This document shows positions 30,370 to 39,279 of a stretch of DNA of 64,000 bases, in pieces. The notes beneath the pieces are model-generated. The model worked only from the letters and a program-made list of their open reading frames with translations, was not told where the DNA came from and ran no database searches. Position numbers and translations under genes: made by a program. Origin of the DNA: Acidisphaera sp. S103 (lineage in GTDB: Bacteria > Pseudomonadota > Alphaproteobacteria > Acetobacterales > Acetobacteraceae). Location of the stretch: assembly GCF_009765975.1 (NCBI RefSeq), contig NZ_LMUJ01000054.1, forward strand, positions 229,491 through 293,490, written 5' to 3'. Each line of letters opens with the position of its first letter. Position 1 is the stretch's first letter.

Positions 30370-31943
30370 CAGAACTGGAAGTACAGGAATGGTGCCACGT
30401 GCGGCGCGAAGAACAGCGCCTGCACCGAAAGCGCGAAGCTGCCGGTCAGGCTCCAGTGCCGGGTTCGCCGCGTCATGCGGTGGACGTTCGGCAGGGTCAG
30501 GACGATCAGCCAGCCCAGCAGCAGGCAGGCGGACAGTTCGGGGAAACTGAGGGTCCGGGCGTCGCCGAGGTAGGGCAGCACCGTGACCGGATCGGCGAAC
30601 GAGGCGAAGCCGGGCAGCGCGGAAACGATCATCCGCGGCAGGGCGATGCCATTGAGGCCGGCCATGCCACGCAGCATCGTCATTGTGCTGCCGAACGACG
30701 CGGCTCGGAATGGCACCCAGGCGACAATGACCGCGAGCAGGGTCAGCGCCTGGGCGAACGGCGCCGGCAAGGGGGGGAATACACGGCGGTATTGCTTGTG
30801 GATGACGATCAGCAGCCCGTGCAATCCGCCCCAGATGACGAAATTCCACGCCGCCCCGTGCCACAGCCCGCACAGCAACATGGTCACCATCAGGTTTCGG
30901 ATCTGGCGGATCGGTCCGGTCCGGTTGCCGCCCAGCGGGATATACAGGTAGTCGCGCAGGAAGCCGCCCAGGGTGATGTGCCAGCGGCGCCAGAACTCGG
31001 CGATGTTGGCGGCCTGGTAGGGGCTGTCGAAGTTCATCGGAAAGCGGATGTTCAGCATCCGGGCGAGGCCGATGGCCATGTCGGAGTAGCCGGAGAAGTC
31101 GAAATAGATTTGCAGGGCGTAGGCGAGGGTGGCGTACCAGGCCTCGAAGAACGTCAGGCTGGCGCCGCGGGCGGCGGCGTCGAAGCCGATATCGGCGAAA
31201 CCGCCGAACATATCGGCCAGCACCAGCTTCTTACCGAGACCGAGGAGGAAGATCAGCAGACCGTCGCTGAAATTCTCGATACGGAGGCGGGCCAGATCGT
31301 GGGCGGTGAGTTGCGGAATGATCTCCGACGGCCGGACGATCGGACCGGCGATGAGGTGGGGAAAGAAAGTGACGAACGCGGCGTAGGTCAGAAAAGAGGG
31401 GGGCACGGGGATCGTCATGGCGGGCGAAGGCCCGCCATCCACGCCTGCGCCGAGATCGGTATCGGAAAGCGCAGGCGGCGGGCCTTTGACGCAGGAAGCG
31501 CATTGGGTCCGTCCTAAGACCTGGGCACGACGAGCGTGGCCGCGGCTGGTATCCACCAGGAACATGATCTGCTGAAAGGTGAAGAAGCTGATCGCCAGGG
31601 GCAGGGTGATGTGCAGCGCCGGGACATGCGGGGCGACGATGTGCAGCAGGAAATCGGCATATTTGAACCAGCCGAGGATCGCCAGATTCAGCGCGACCCC
31701 TGTCGCCAGCCATGCCCGGTGTGCGTGGGTCCGCCGCACCATCCGGGCAATGGCATAGTTAAGCCCGACGGAGCCAGCCAGCAGCGGCAGATGCTCCGGG
31801 TTCCACCAGGCGTAGAAGAACAGGCTGCATGCCACCAGCCAGCACAGCGCCCATTTTGCCTTAAAGAAACGACCGAGCGTGAAGAATCCCACCAGGCAGA
31901 CTGGGAGGAAACCAAAAATGAACGCGGTGGTATGAAACAACAT
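30369..31943 (-). CDS. MBOAT (AlgI-like) O-acyltransferase with an in-frame repeat insertion
   Basis: 524 residues with about ten membrane helices. MBOAT marks include ISFFTFQQIMFLVDTSRG, FVTFFPHLIAGPIVRP, YFDFSGYSDMAIGLARML, FWRRWHITLGGFLRDYLYIP and the catalytic His region LLCGLWHGAAWNFVIWGGLH. These proteins move acyl groups across the membrane for polysaccharide O-acetylation. Oddity: between the second and third conserved blocks lie 40 extra residues (VLGRTQCASCVKGPPPALSD through VDGGPSPAMT) encoded by a palindromic repeat at 31411-31530; the insert is 120 bases so the frame is kept. Without it the length fits AlgI-type proteins. Whether the protein still works is unknown. Confidence 0.88.
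   Translation of the reverse strand: MLFHTTAFIFGFLPVCLVGFFTLGRFFKAKWALCWLVACSLFFYAWWNPEHLPLLAGSVGLNYAIARMVRRTHAHRAWLATGVALNLAILGWFKYADFLLHIVAPHVPALHITLPLAISFFTFQQIMFLVDTSRGHARRAQVLGRTQCASCVKGPPPALSDTDLGAGVDGGPSPAMTIPVPPSFLTYAAFVTFFPHLIAGPIVRPSEIIPQLTAHDLARLRIENFSDGLLIFLLGLGKKLVLADMFGGFADIGFDAAARGASLTFFEAWYATLAYALQIYFDFSGYSDMAIGLARMLNIRFPMNFDSPYQAANIAEFWRRWHITLGGFLRDYLYIPLGGNRTGPIRQIRNLMVTMLLCGLWHGAAWNFVIWGGLHGLLIVIHKQYRRVFPPLPAPFAQALTLLAVIVAWVPFRAASFGSTMTMLRGMAGLNGIALPRMIVSALPGFASFADPVTVLPYLGDARTLSFPELSACLLLGWLIVLTLPNVHRMTRRTRHWSLTGSFALSVQALFFAPHVAPFLYFQF
31411..31530. repeat. REP-like palindromic element inside the MBOAT gene
   Basis: The left part contains the hairpin ATGGCGGGC-GAAG-GCCCGCCAT (31417-31438), identical with its flanks over about 36 bases to 5578-5613. 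A second hairpin, CCTGCGC/GCGCAGG (31444-31450 with 31469-31475), follows, and then a GC-rich tail. The element has 120 bases, a multiple of three, and contributes no stop codon in the MBOAT frame. Boundaries are estimated from where the MBOAT similarity breaks and resumes (RGHA on one side, PSFLTYAAF on the other). Confidence 0.75.
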
Positions 31944-32138
31944 GGCGTGTGAGCGCCAATGTACGCCGAAACAGATAATGAAAGGTTAACGACAGCGTGT
32001 CGGCATTATTTACAGAATATCTGTGTATGTAAGGCTAACTGATTGAATTACAATCGGATATAGCCCTGGCATGATACTTGCTGTTCGTCACTCGTTCTAT
32101 CCAGGCCGTACGATTGGCGACCATAGAAGGGGTTTCCC

Positions 32139-32831
32139 GTGATCCTCGCAGCGTCTCGCTTCCTCTTGCCGGTCTGTGTCTTGTTGCTGACCCTGTCGTC
32201 CATGGCGCGGGCCAATCCCACCATCGCGTTCACCGCCATGGTCGGGTCCGGCAACAACATCGACACCGAAGACATATTCGCGGAGGGCTACGGGGCGAAC
32301 CTCTCGGGGCAGGTCATCACCGGTTCGGTTTCCATCGATCCCGCGCCCTTGACCCAGCAATGCGGTGCGAGCGGGGCCTGCTACGGCGATTTCGGCGCCG
32401 GTGCGGTGTCGGTCAGCTTCACGCTGAACGGAATCACGTCCACGGTCGTCTCGACTGGCACACTGGGGTATTTCGGCAACAGCTCGGGCGGCCTGGTGTC
32501 GATCTGCGACCCGGCCGATGGCGGCGACAACTATCTGGCGGTGGGCGCGGCCAGTCCGGACGGGATGGTGCAGGAGTCGATCGGCGTGCTGTTCGACGAT
32601 GCGACGCTGTTCTCGGCCTATGGCGGTGGCGACCCGGCGGCCGCGATCGACAGCCTGGACAGCATTGGCGGCGGTTCGGGACTGGTGAAGGGCGGCATCA
32701 CGTTCATGTCGCCGGTCGAGCATCTGGATGCGACGATCCTGACCATCGACGCCCCCGAACCGGCCGGTCTGGCCGTGCTTGCGGTCGGCCTTGTCGGGCT
32801 GCGGATCGTGCGGCGGAAGATCGCCAGCTGA
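32139..32831 (+). CDS. PEP-CTERM sorted secreted protein
   Basis: 230 residues from the GTG at 32139, with AAGGGG upstream. A signal peptide (FLLPVCVLLLTLSSMARA) comes first. The C-terminus has the sorting signal: PEPAGLAVLAVGLVGLRIV followed by RRKIAS, i.e. the PEP motif, a hydrophobic helix and a basic tail, recognised by an exosortase. The mature domain is Gly/Ser/Asp-rich and unassigned, with a pair of Cys (QQCGASGACYG). Its exosortase is not in the window. Upstream, 31944-32138 is comparatively AT-rich and likely holds its promoter. Confidence 0.75.
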   Translation: MILAASRFLLPVCVLLLTLSSMARANPTIAFTAMVGSGNNIDTEDIFAEGYGANLSGQVITGSVSIDPAPLTQQCGASGACYGDFGAGAVSVSFTLNGITSTVVSTGTLGYFGNSSGGLVSICDPADGGDNYLAVGAASPDGMVQESIGVLFDDATLFSAYGGGDPAAAIDSLDSIGGGSGLVKGGITFMSPVEHLDATILTIDAPEPAGLAVLAVGLVGLRIVRRKIAS

Positions 32832-32876
32832 ACAGGTGTTTCCCGGCCGGCCATTTGCTGGTAGCTGACGCCGGAA

Positions 32877-34031
32877 ATGACCGACGATCTTCCCCCCAAT
32901 CCGGCCCTTCTACCCGCCGGGCTGCGCGACCTGCTGCCGCCCGACGCGGAGACGGAAGCCTCCGCCGTCGAGGCGCTGATGACGGTGTTCGCTTCACACG
33001 GCTATCAGCGTGTGAAGCCGCCGCTGCTGGAGTTTGAGGACAGCCTGCTCGCCGGCTCCGGCATCGCCGTGGCGGACCAGACATTCCGCCTGATGGACCC
33101 CGACAGCCAACGCATGATGGGGTTGCGGGCGGACACGACCCCCCAGGTTGGACGGATCGCCACGACCCGGTTGGCCGGCGCGCCCCGGCCGTTGCGCCTG
33201 TCCTACGCCGGGCAGTGCTTGCGGGTGCGTGGCAACCAGCTCGCGCCGGATCGGCAGGTGGCACAAGCGGGGATCGAGCTGATCGGCCACGACAGTCCGG
33301 ACGCCGACGCCGAAACCGTGCTGGTCGCGGCCGAGGCGCTGGCGGCTGTTGGCCTGACCCGGGTCAGCTTCGACCTGACCTTGCCGATGCTGGTGCCGTC
33401 ATTGCTGGACGATGCCGGGATGACCGGGCCGGATCGCGCGGCTCTGGCTCGGGCACTGGATCGGAAGGATGCGGCGGCGGTGTCCCGGCATGGCGGAGCG
33501 CTGGCGCCGGTGCTGACCGAATTGCTGATGGCCGCCGGCCCGGCCGACCGCGCTTTGGCGGCGCTGGCCGAGGCGAAGTTGCAAAACCTCGCCGGCGCGC
33601 TGGCCGAACGAGTGGCGGAGACGGTAGCGGCGATCCAGGCGGTGGCGCCGGCGTTGCGGCTGACCGTGGATCCTGTGGAATTCCGCGGCTTCCGCTATGA
33701 AACCGGCGTCTCGGTCACAGTATACGCGCCCGGCCGGCACGAGGAGCTCGGGCGCGGCGGACGCTATATTTGCGGCGACAGTGAGCCGGCCACCGGCCTG
33801 ACGCTGTATCCGGACGCGATCCTGCGTGTGGCACCGTCCCGCCAGGCGCGTCCGCGTATTTTCGTGCCGTTCGGCGCCGATCGTGGCATCGTGGCGGGTC
33901 TGCGGGTTGACGGTTTTGCCACCGTCGCGGCGCTGGCGCCGGTCCCCGACGACACGGCCGAGGCAAACCGCCTGGGTTGCTCCCATATACTACGTGCCGA
34001 AAAAGCCGAACTTCTTCACACTGAGGGCTGA
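32877..34031 (+). CDS. hisZ: ATP phosphoribosyltransferase regulatory subunit
   Basis: 384 residues, a class II aminoacyl-tRNA synthetase-like fold related to HisRS but without its tRNA-charging parts. It shows motif 2-like [21 protein letters not shown] with [13 protein letters not shown], the [10 protein letters not shown] region, and the late GGRY ([11 protein letters not shown]). HisZ binds a short HisG to make the active first enzyme of histidine synthesis, so the genome should encode a short-form hisG elsewhere. Five bases separate it from purA, and the pair hisZ-purA is a common alphaproteobacterial operon. Confidence 0.93.
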   Translation: MTDDLPPNPALLPAGLRDLLPPDAETEASAVEALMTVFASHGYQRVKPPLLEFEDSLLAGSGIAVADQTFRLMDPDSQRMMGLRADTTPQVGRIATTRLAGAPRPLRLSYAGQCLRVRGNQLAPDRQVAQAGIELIGHDSPDADAETVLVAAEALAAVGLTRVSFDLTLPMLVPSLLDDAGMTGPDRAALARALDRKDAAAVSRHGGALAPVLTELLMAAGPADRALAALAEAKLQNLAGALAERVAETVAAIQAVAPALRLTVDPVEFRGFRYETGVSVTVYAPGRHEELGRGGRYICGDSEPATGLTLYPDAILRVAPSRQARPRIFVPFGADRGIVAGLRVDGFATVAALAPVPDDTAEANRLGCSHILRAEKAELLHTEG

Positions 34032-34036
34032 ACATA

Positions 34037-35326
34037 ATGGCCAATGTCGCCGTGATCGGCGCCCAATGGGGCGACGAGGGCAAGGGTAAGGTCGTGGACT
34101 GGCTGGCAAGCCGAGCCGACGTGGTGGTGCGGTTCCAGGGCGGCCATAACGCGGGGCATACGCTGGTCGTCGGCAACCAGACCTATAAGTTGTCGCTGCT
34201 GCCGTCCGGGCTGGTGCGCGAGAAACTGTGCATCATCGGCAACGGCGTGGTGATCGATCCCGATGCCCTGCTGTCCGAGATCGCTCGTGTGCGCGGCCAG
34301 GGACTGACGGTCACCCCCGAAACCCTGCGAATCGCCGACAATGCCGCACTGATCCTGCCGGTCCACCCGGCAATCGACAAAGCCCGCGAGGAAGCCCGCG
34401 GCGACCGCAAGATCGGCACCACCGGCCGCGGCATCGGCCCGGCGTATGAGGACAAAGTCGCCCGCCGCGCGATCCGGGTCGCTGATCTGGCGGAGCCGGA
34501 GACGTTGTCGGCGAAGCTGGATGAGCTGTTGTTGCACTACAATGTGCTGCTTCAGGGGTTGGGCGTGGCGCCGTTCAGCAAGGAGAGCCTGCTGGATGGG
34601 TTGCTGAAGCTGGCGCCGCAGATCCTGCCCTACGCCGAACCGGTGTGGGAGCGGCTGGATGAACTGCGGCGTGGCGGCAAGCGCATCCTGTTCGAAGGTG
34701 CGCAGGCGGTGATGCTGGACGTGGATCACGGGACTTATCCGTATGTGACCTCCTCCAACACCGTCGCTGCCACGGCGGCTTCGGGCAGCGGGTTGGGTCC
34801 GAGTGCGGTGGGTTTCGTGCTGGGGATTGCCAAGGCCTATACGACAAGGGTTGGCTCCGGTCCGTTCCCGACCGAACTGCATGACGACATCGGCCAGTTG
34901 CTGGGTGATCGCGGGCGGGAATTTGGGACGGTGACCGGCCGGCGCCGGCGTTGCGGCTGGTTCGATGCGGCGCTGGTACGCCACGCGGTGAAGGTGGGTG
35001 GCATCCAGGGTATCGCGCTGACCAAGCTGGACATTCTGGACGGGTTTTCCGAGTTGAAGATCTGCACCGGCTACCGGGTCAACGGCGAATTCGTCCGCCA
35101 TCTGCCGGCCGCACCGGGTGCGCAGGCGGCCGCCGTGCCCGAATACGAGACCATGGAGGGGTGGTCGGGATCTTCCTACGGTGCTCGGTCGTGGGCTGAT
35201 CTGCCGGCTCAGGCGGTGAAATACGTCCGGCGGATCGAGGAACTGGTGGAAGCGCCGGTCACCTTGCTGTCCACGAGTCCCGAACGGGATGACACGATCA
35301 TGGTGCGGGATCCGTTCGAGGGATAG
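34037..35326 (+). CDS. purA: Adenylosuccinate synthetase
   Basis: 429 residues, full length. GTP-driven joining of IMP and aspartate, the first committed step to AMP. The catalytic opening [17 protein letters not shown], the His-containing loop [11 protein letters not shown], the [17 protein letters not shown] loop and the GTP base-recognition segment TKLDILDGF are all present. It starts five bases after hisZ and is probably cotranscribed with it; its 3' flank carries the second copy of a 47-bp dispersed repeat. Confidence 0.97.
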   Translation: MANVAVIGAQWGDEGKGKVVDWLASRADVVVRFQGGHNAGHTLVVGNQTYKLSLLPSGLVREKLCIIGNGVVIDPDALLSEIARVRGQGLTVTPETLRIADNAALILPVHPAIDKAREEARGDRKIGTTGRGIGPAYEDKVARRAIRVADLAEPETLSAKLDELLLHYNVLLQGLGVAPFSKESLLDGLLKLAPQILPYAEPVWERLDELRRGGKRILFEGAQAVMLDVDHGTYPYVTSSNTVAATAASGSGLGPSAVGFVLGIAKAYTTRVGSGPFPTELHDDIGQLLGDRGREFGTVTGRRRRCGWFDAALVRHAVKVGGIQGIALTKLDILDGFSELKICTGYRVNGEFVRHLPAAPGAQAAAVPEYETMEGWSGSSYGARSWADLPAQAVKYVRRIEELVEAPVTLLSTSPERDDTIMVRDPFEG

Positions 35327-35351
35327 AGCGCGAACCAGGTCGCTCAGATGA

Positions 35352-35398
35352 CCCGGACTTCGCTGTCCCAAGACGAGGCTGATGTGTCGACGTCAACG
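35352..35398. repeat. Dispersed 47-bp repeat, copy 2
   Basis: Starts CCCGGACTTCGCTGTCCCAA and aligns without gaps to 20626-20672 with five substitutions. It lies 25 bases past the purA stop. See the first copy for comparison. Confidence 0.6.
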
Positions 35399-35614
35399 AC
35401 CGCCGGTATTAACCACCGATGGTTGGTCTCTTCGAATAGCCCAACTGGTTACTTATTCAGAATCATTAGACCGAAATGAAAGCAATGCCGTAAAATGGTG
35501 TCTGTCGGAAGACACTCGAACCGTCCTATCCCAAAATCGGCCCCGGCCCCGTTAACCATTGGTCAACCTTTCCCCCGGTAAACTGCGCCGGCCTGACCAA
35601 AACGGTTCGCCCAC

Positions 35615-37582
35615 ATGGCTGATGATTCGTTTCTCGCACTGTCCAGCACGCTGATCGCCGGCCGCTTCGCGGTTGACCCCACCCAGGTGCTGCTTGATGC
35701 GGGTGGTGGGCTGCCGGCTTTCTTGGCGCGCGACCGGATGGCCGCCGATGGGCGGCGAGTCGCCCTGGCGGTGTCCCGGGATGCCTCGCCGCGCATCCGG
35801 CACCTGAAGATTCTTAATGAGCTTGTCGACAACCTGATGGTGCCGCTTGGCTATGGCGTCGCGCCGCTGCAGGCGGGAAAGGGCGTGGGTTACTTCGTTA
35901 TCTGCATGCCCGCACCAGGTCCCCCGGTGTCGGCAGCGCTGAATCCATGGCCGGAAAAGGTGCTGATCGATCTGGTTCTGCGGCCTGCGGCACGGGTGTT
36001 GGAATACTTGCACGGCCGCAGATTGACCCACCGAGCGATCCGGCCGAACAACGTGTTCCAGTCGGCGCCGGGCCAGCCGGTTACCCTGGGCGCGGCATGG
36101 GCGGCCCCCCCGGCCATGCACCAGCCGGTCGCATTCGAGTCGCCTTATAGTGCAATGTGCCTGCCGTCCGGCCGCGGGGACGGCTCGATCGCGGACGATG
36201 TTTATGCGCTGGGCGTGCTGTTGCTGACCCTGGCGACGGGCCGGTTGCCGATGGCCAACCTGGATGCCGCGACAGTTGTTCGCCTGAAGCTCGACATGGG
36301 CAGTTTCGCGGCGCTGACCCGGGACATGCCGGTGTCCGGGGCACTCGCCGACCTGCTGCGCGGAATGCTGGCGGAGGACCCGGAACACCGGCCGCTGCCC
36401 GGCCTGCTGCTGGACCTGGCCAGCACCCGTGGCCGCCGGCTTGCCGCCCGCCCGGCGCGGCGCAGCCAAACCGCGCTGGTGCTGAACGATATCGCCGTGT
36501 TCGACGCGCGCAGCCTGGCCTATGCGCTGTTCAATGATGAAAAGAAGGCCATCCAGTTCCTGCGCAACGGGCTGGTGACCCAATGGCTACGCCGAGCCTT
36601 GGGCGATGCCGGGCTGGCGACGCAGATCGAGGACCTCGTCAGGGGCCGCATGGCCGACACGAAGTCTGGCCCCCGCGCCGACGCGCTGCTGGTGATGCAC
36701 ACCGTCAGCGCGCTCAACCCGCGCATGCCGTTGTGCTGGCGCGGGGTCGCGCTGTTTCCCGATGCCCTGCCATCGGTCCTGGCCGAGGGCATCGCCGCGA
36801 AAAACGGCCTTCTGACCACGGTCGAGGAATTGCTGGTCAACGATATCGCCGGCGCATGGTCCGAGGTCGAACCGCGACTGGCATCGTCCGATCACCCCGA
36901 CCTGATGCAACAGCGGCACCTTTTGCAAGGCGGCGGCCCCAGCGGGCTGTTGCGCCTGTTCTATGCCTCGAACCCGATCCTGCCGTGCCGCGTGTCGGCG
37001 ATGGCGACCGGGTGGATCGCCAGCATGGCGGATCTGATGGACTTCTTTGAAACCGCGGCGGGGAATGCGGGCGACACCCTGATCGACCTGCATATTTCGG
37101 CGTTCATCGCGGCCCGTTCCGACCGCAAGGTGGAGATGATGGTCAACGGATTGTTCGGCAGCAAGGACGCCGGGACGTTCCGATTGGCCGAACTCGTGCT
37201 GCTGCAGGATCTGCAGGCTCGATACCATCCCGCGCCGATGCCGTGCCTGGCGAAATGGGTGGCGCTCCGGCTGCGGCCGAATCTGGAGCGGTGGCGCAAC
37301 AAACTGCGGCGCGACGCCATGCAAACGCGACTCGACACATTGGCGCAAGCCGGATTTGTGGCTCGGCTGCTGGAGTTGACCGGCGACACGACCGCCCTGG
37401 CGTTGGATATCGCCGGGGCGTATCGCGCGGCGCATGAGGTGGCCAGAATCGATGCGGAAGTGGCCTCCATCGATAGCAACGACAAGGCCCGTTTCGCGGA
37501 TGCGGAACGATTCGGCCAGGTGATCGCGGGTGGAATCGGACTGTCCGCACTCATCCTGATGGTCATGTCGGTCTTGCTGTGA
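35615..37582 (+). CDS. Kinase-like protein lacking catalytic residues (pseudokinase) with C-terminal membrane anchor
   Basis: 655 residues. The first ~270 follow the protein-kinase order: VALAVSRDA in the place of VAIK (no Lys), then a hinge (YFVICMPAP). The catalytic loop reads LTHRAIRPNNVF instead of HRDxKxxN, LGAA stands where DFG is expected, and a later block SIADDVYALGVLLLTLATG matches the DvwslG helix. So Lys, both Asp and DFG are missing, while the fold markers remain. Residues ~280-620 are a helical domain without recognisable family, and the last 20 (IAGGIGLSALILMVMSVLL) form a membrane helix. The short membrane protein that follows overlaps its stop. It probably acts as a scaffold or ligand-binding signalling protein; function unknown. 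Confidence 0.7.
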   Translation: MADDSFLALSSTLIAGRFAVDPTQVLLDAGGGLPAFLARDRMAADGRRVALAVSRDASPRIRHLKILNELVDNLMVPLGYGVAPLQAGKGVGYFVICMPAPGPPVSAALNPWPEKVLIDLVLRPAARVLEYLHGRRLTHRAIRPNNVFQSAPGQPVTLGAAWAAPPAMHQPVAFESPYSAMCLPSGRGDGSIADDVYALGVLLLTLATGRLPMANLDAATVVRLKLDMGSFAALTRDMPVSGALADLLRGMLAEDPEHRPLPGLLLDLASTRGRRLAARPARRSQTALVLNDIAVFDARSLAYALFNDEKKAIQFLRNGLVTQWLRRALGDAGLATQIEDLVRGRMADTKSGPRADALLVMHTVSALNPRMPLCWRGVALFPDALPSVLAEGIAAKNGLLTTVEELLVNDIAGAWSEVEPRLASSDHPDLMQQRHLLQGGGPSGLLRLFYASNPILPCRVSAMATGWIASMADLMDFFETAAGNAGDTLIDLHISAFIAARSDRKVEMMVNGLFGSKDAGTFRLAELVLLQDLQARYHPAPMPCLAKWVALRLRPNLERWRNKLRRDAMQTRLDTLAQAGFVARLLELTGDTTALALDIAGAYRAAHEVARIDAEVASIDSNDKARFADAERFGQVIAGGIGLSALILMVMSVLL

Positions 37583-38040
37583 TGAGCATCGGATCGAAAC
37601 TCGGCCGTGGCATGACGGGGCTGCTCGTTCTGCTGTTGGGGCTGGCTGGCGGCGGGTTGGTCGCGCTGTCGCCGGATATCGCCCTGCCGCTGGTGGTGTT
37701 GCTGCTGCCGGGGCTGCTCGCGCTGATCATCGACCAAACCCCGGGCTGTGGGGTCGCTCGGGCGATCCTGTTGTTTCAAGCGGCGGCTTGTGTGCATCCC
37801 GTCATGGATGCGTGGTACCGATGCGCCGGGATCGACGGCTGCATGGGGTACCTGGCGGGGTGGCCCACCGTGCTGAAGGTCTGGCTGGCGGCGGCGGCGG
37901 CGTGGGTCGCCGTTCAAACCTTGCCGCTGGGACTGAAGGTACTGGATGACTACCGGCTACGTTACCGTCGTTCGGTCCTGATGGACCGGCGAGAATCACT
38001 CGCGGCAGAGTGGGGACTGGAAGACAATCAGCCGCGGTAA
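37582..38040 (+). CDS. Small membrane protein paired with the pseudokinase
   Basis: 152 residues from the ATG at 37582, which overlaps the pseudokinase TGA (a GTG three bases earlier is possible). It has three predicted helices (GLLVLLLGLAGGGLVALS, ALPLVVLLLPGLLALII, and one near VWLAAAAAWVAVQTLP). Four Cys residues in and after helix 2, including YRCAGIDGCMGYLAGWP, resemble a periplasmic loop. The C-terminus (DYRLRYRRSVLMDRRES) is basic and cytoplasmic. No family recognised; the tight coupling suggests it forms a complex with the upstream protein. Confidence 0.65.
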   Translation: MSIGSKLGRGMTGLLVLLLGLAGGGLVALSPDIALPLVVLLLPGLLALIIDQTPGCGVARAILLFQAAACVHPVMDAWYRCAGIDGCMGYLAGWPTVLKVWLAAAAAWVAVQTLPLGLKVLDDYRLRYRRSVLMDRRESLAAEWGLEDNQPR

Positions 38041-38137
38041 CGTCGAGCCCCCTCACGGTTCGGCATCAGACGAACCTTGAAGGAGACGGACTGAAAGCGA
38101 AATCGTTCCAAATAACGTAACAAGACAGGAACCGTTC

Positions 38138-39052
38138 CTAAACGTGCTCCCCGGCAATCGCAGCCGGACGGTTCCCGGCGTTCAATCGCCGTTCGGCGAT
38201 CTGCGCCTTCATCCCCTTTTGCAGCTTCTCAAAAGCCCGCACCTCGATCTGGCGCACCCGCTCGCGAGAGATGTTGTACTGCTGGGACAGATCCTCCAGC
38301 GTGGTCGGGTTATCCTTCAGCCGCCGCTCGATCAGAATGTGGCGTTCGCGTTCGTTCAGCGCCTTCAGCGCACCGGTGAGCAGGGCTTTCCGGCCCGTCA
38401 GTTCCTCCCGATCTGCGATCGAGGTTTCTTGACTGTCGGATTCGTCCACCAGCCAATCCTGCCATTCCCCCTCGCTATCCTGGCGCACCGGGGCGTTCAG
38501 GCTGTGATCGGGTGCCGCGAGACGGCGGTTCATGCTGACCACGTCCTGTTCCGGGACATCCAGCACACGGGCGATTTTCGCCACTTGTTCGGGTTGCAGG
38601 TCGCCATCGTCGATCGCCTGCATTTGGCCCTTGAGGCGGCGCAGGTTGAAAAACAGCTTCTTCTGCGCGGCGGTGGTGCCCATCTTCACCAGCGACCAGG
38701 AGTGCAGGATGTATTCCTGGATCGCCGCCCGGATCCACCACATGGCATAGGTGGCCAAACGGAAGCCGCGATCGGGATCGAAGCGTTTGACTGCCTGCAT
38801 CATCCCGACATTGCCTTCGCTGATCAGTTCACCGACCGGCAGGCCATAGCCGCGGTAACCCATGGCGATTTTCGCAACGAGCCGCAAATGGGAGGTGACA
38901 AGTTTGTGTGCCGCCTCCATATCTTCGGAGTCCCGCCAGCGATGGGCGAGCGACAGTTCTTCCTCCGGCGTGAGCATCGGATATTTGCGGATCTCTTGAA
39001 GATACCGCGACAGGTTGCCCTCGGGGGCGATGTTAAGGACGGCAGAGGCCAC
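38138..39052 (-). CDS. rpoH: RNA polymerase heat-shock sigma factor
   Basis: 304 residues from the GTG at 39052, preceded by AAAGGAG. Region 1.2/2 is recognisable (LTPEEELSLAHRWRDSEDME, and the core-binding DPDRGFRLATYAMWWIRAAI). The RpoH box QKKLFFNLRRLKGQMQAID is present, and region 4 has a helix-turn-helix (EDLSQQYNISRERVRQIEV). It directs transcription of heat-shock genes such as htpG (26143). It stands downstream of rluD on the same strand, a common alphaproteobacterial arrangement. Confidence 0.96.
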   Translation of the reverse strand: MASAVLNIAPEGNLSRYLQEIRKYPMLTPEEELSLAHRWRDSEDMEAAHKLVTSHLRLVAKIAMGYRGYGLPVGELISEGNVGMMQAVKRFDPDRGFRLATYAMWWIRAAIQEYILHSWSLVKMGTTAAQKKLFFNLRRLKGQMQAIDDGDLQPEQVAKIARVLDVPEQDVVSMNRRLAAPDHSLNAPVRQDSEGEWQDWLVDESDSQETSIADREELTGRKALLTGALKALNERERHILIERRLKDNPTTLEDLSQQYNISRERVRQIEVRAFEKLQKGMKAQIAERRLNAGNRPAAIAGEHV

Positions 39053-39279
39053 GGTTTAGGCTCCTTTCGTCAGGCCGGATTGACTTGCCCAACGTGGCGC
39101 AAGATCACGGCATGAATGTGACTGAGACCAGTCTGGATGCAGGTTGGGGCTTCACGTCCCGGTGACCCACCCCAAGTTGGCGGCGGCATTTCCAGACGTC
39201 CCCATCAAAGAAGGGCATCCCCCCGCTTGATGGGCAATTCATACAGGACCGTTTTAGTCCTGTCAATATTAACGAACGG

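Noticed and set aside
29407..30873. SGNH protein with a 167-residue N-terminal extension
   Set aside because: The extension is the MBOAT gene in another frame; the ATG at 30369 overlapping the MBOAT stop gives the expected membrane anchor.
39205..39240. Inverted repeat CCCATCAA...TTGATGGG between rluD and rpoH as RNA thermometer or terminator
   Set aside because: Loop of about 19 bases and no T-run; it is over 150 bases from the rpoH start so a thermometer role is not supported.
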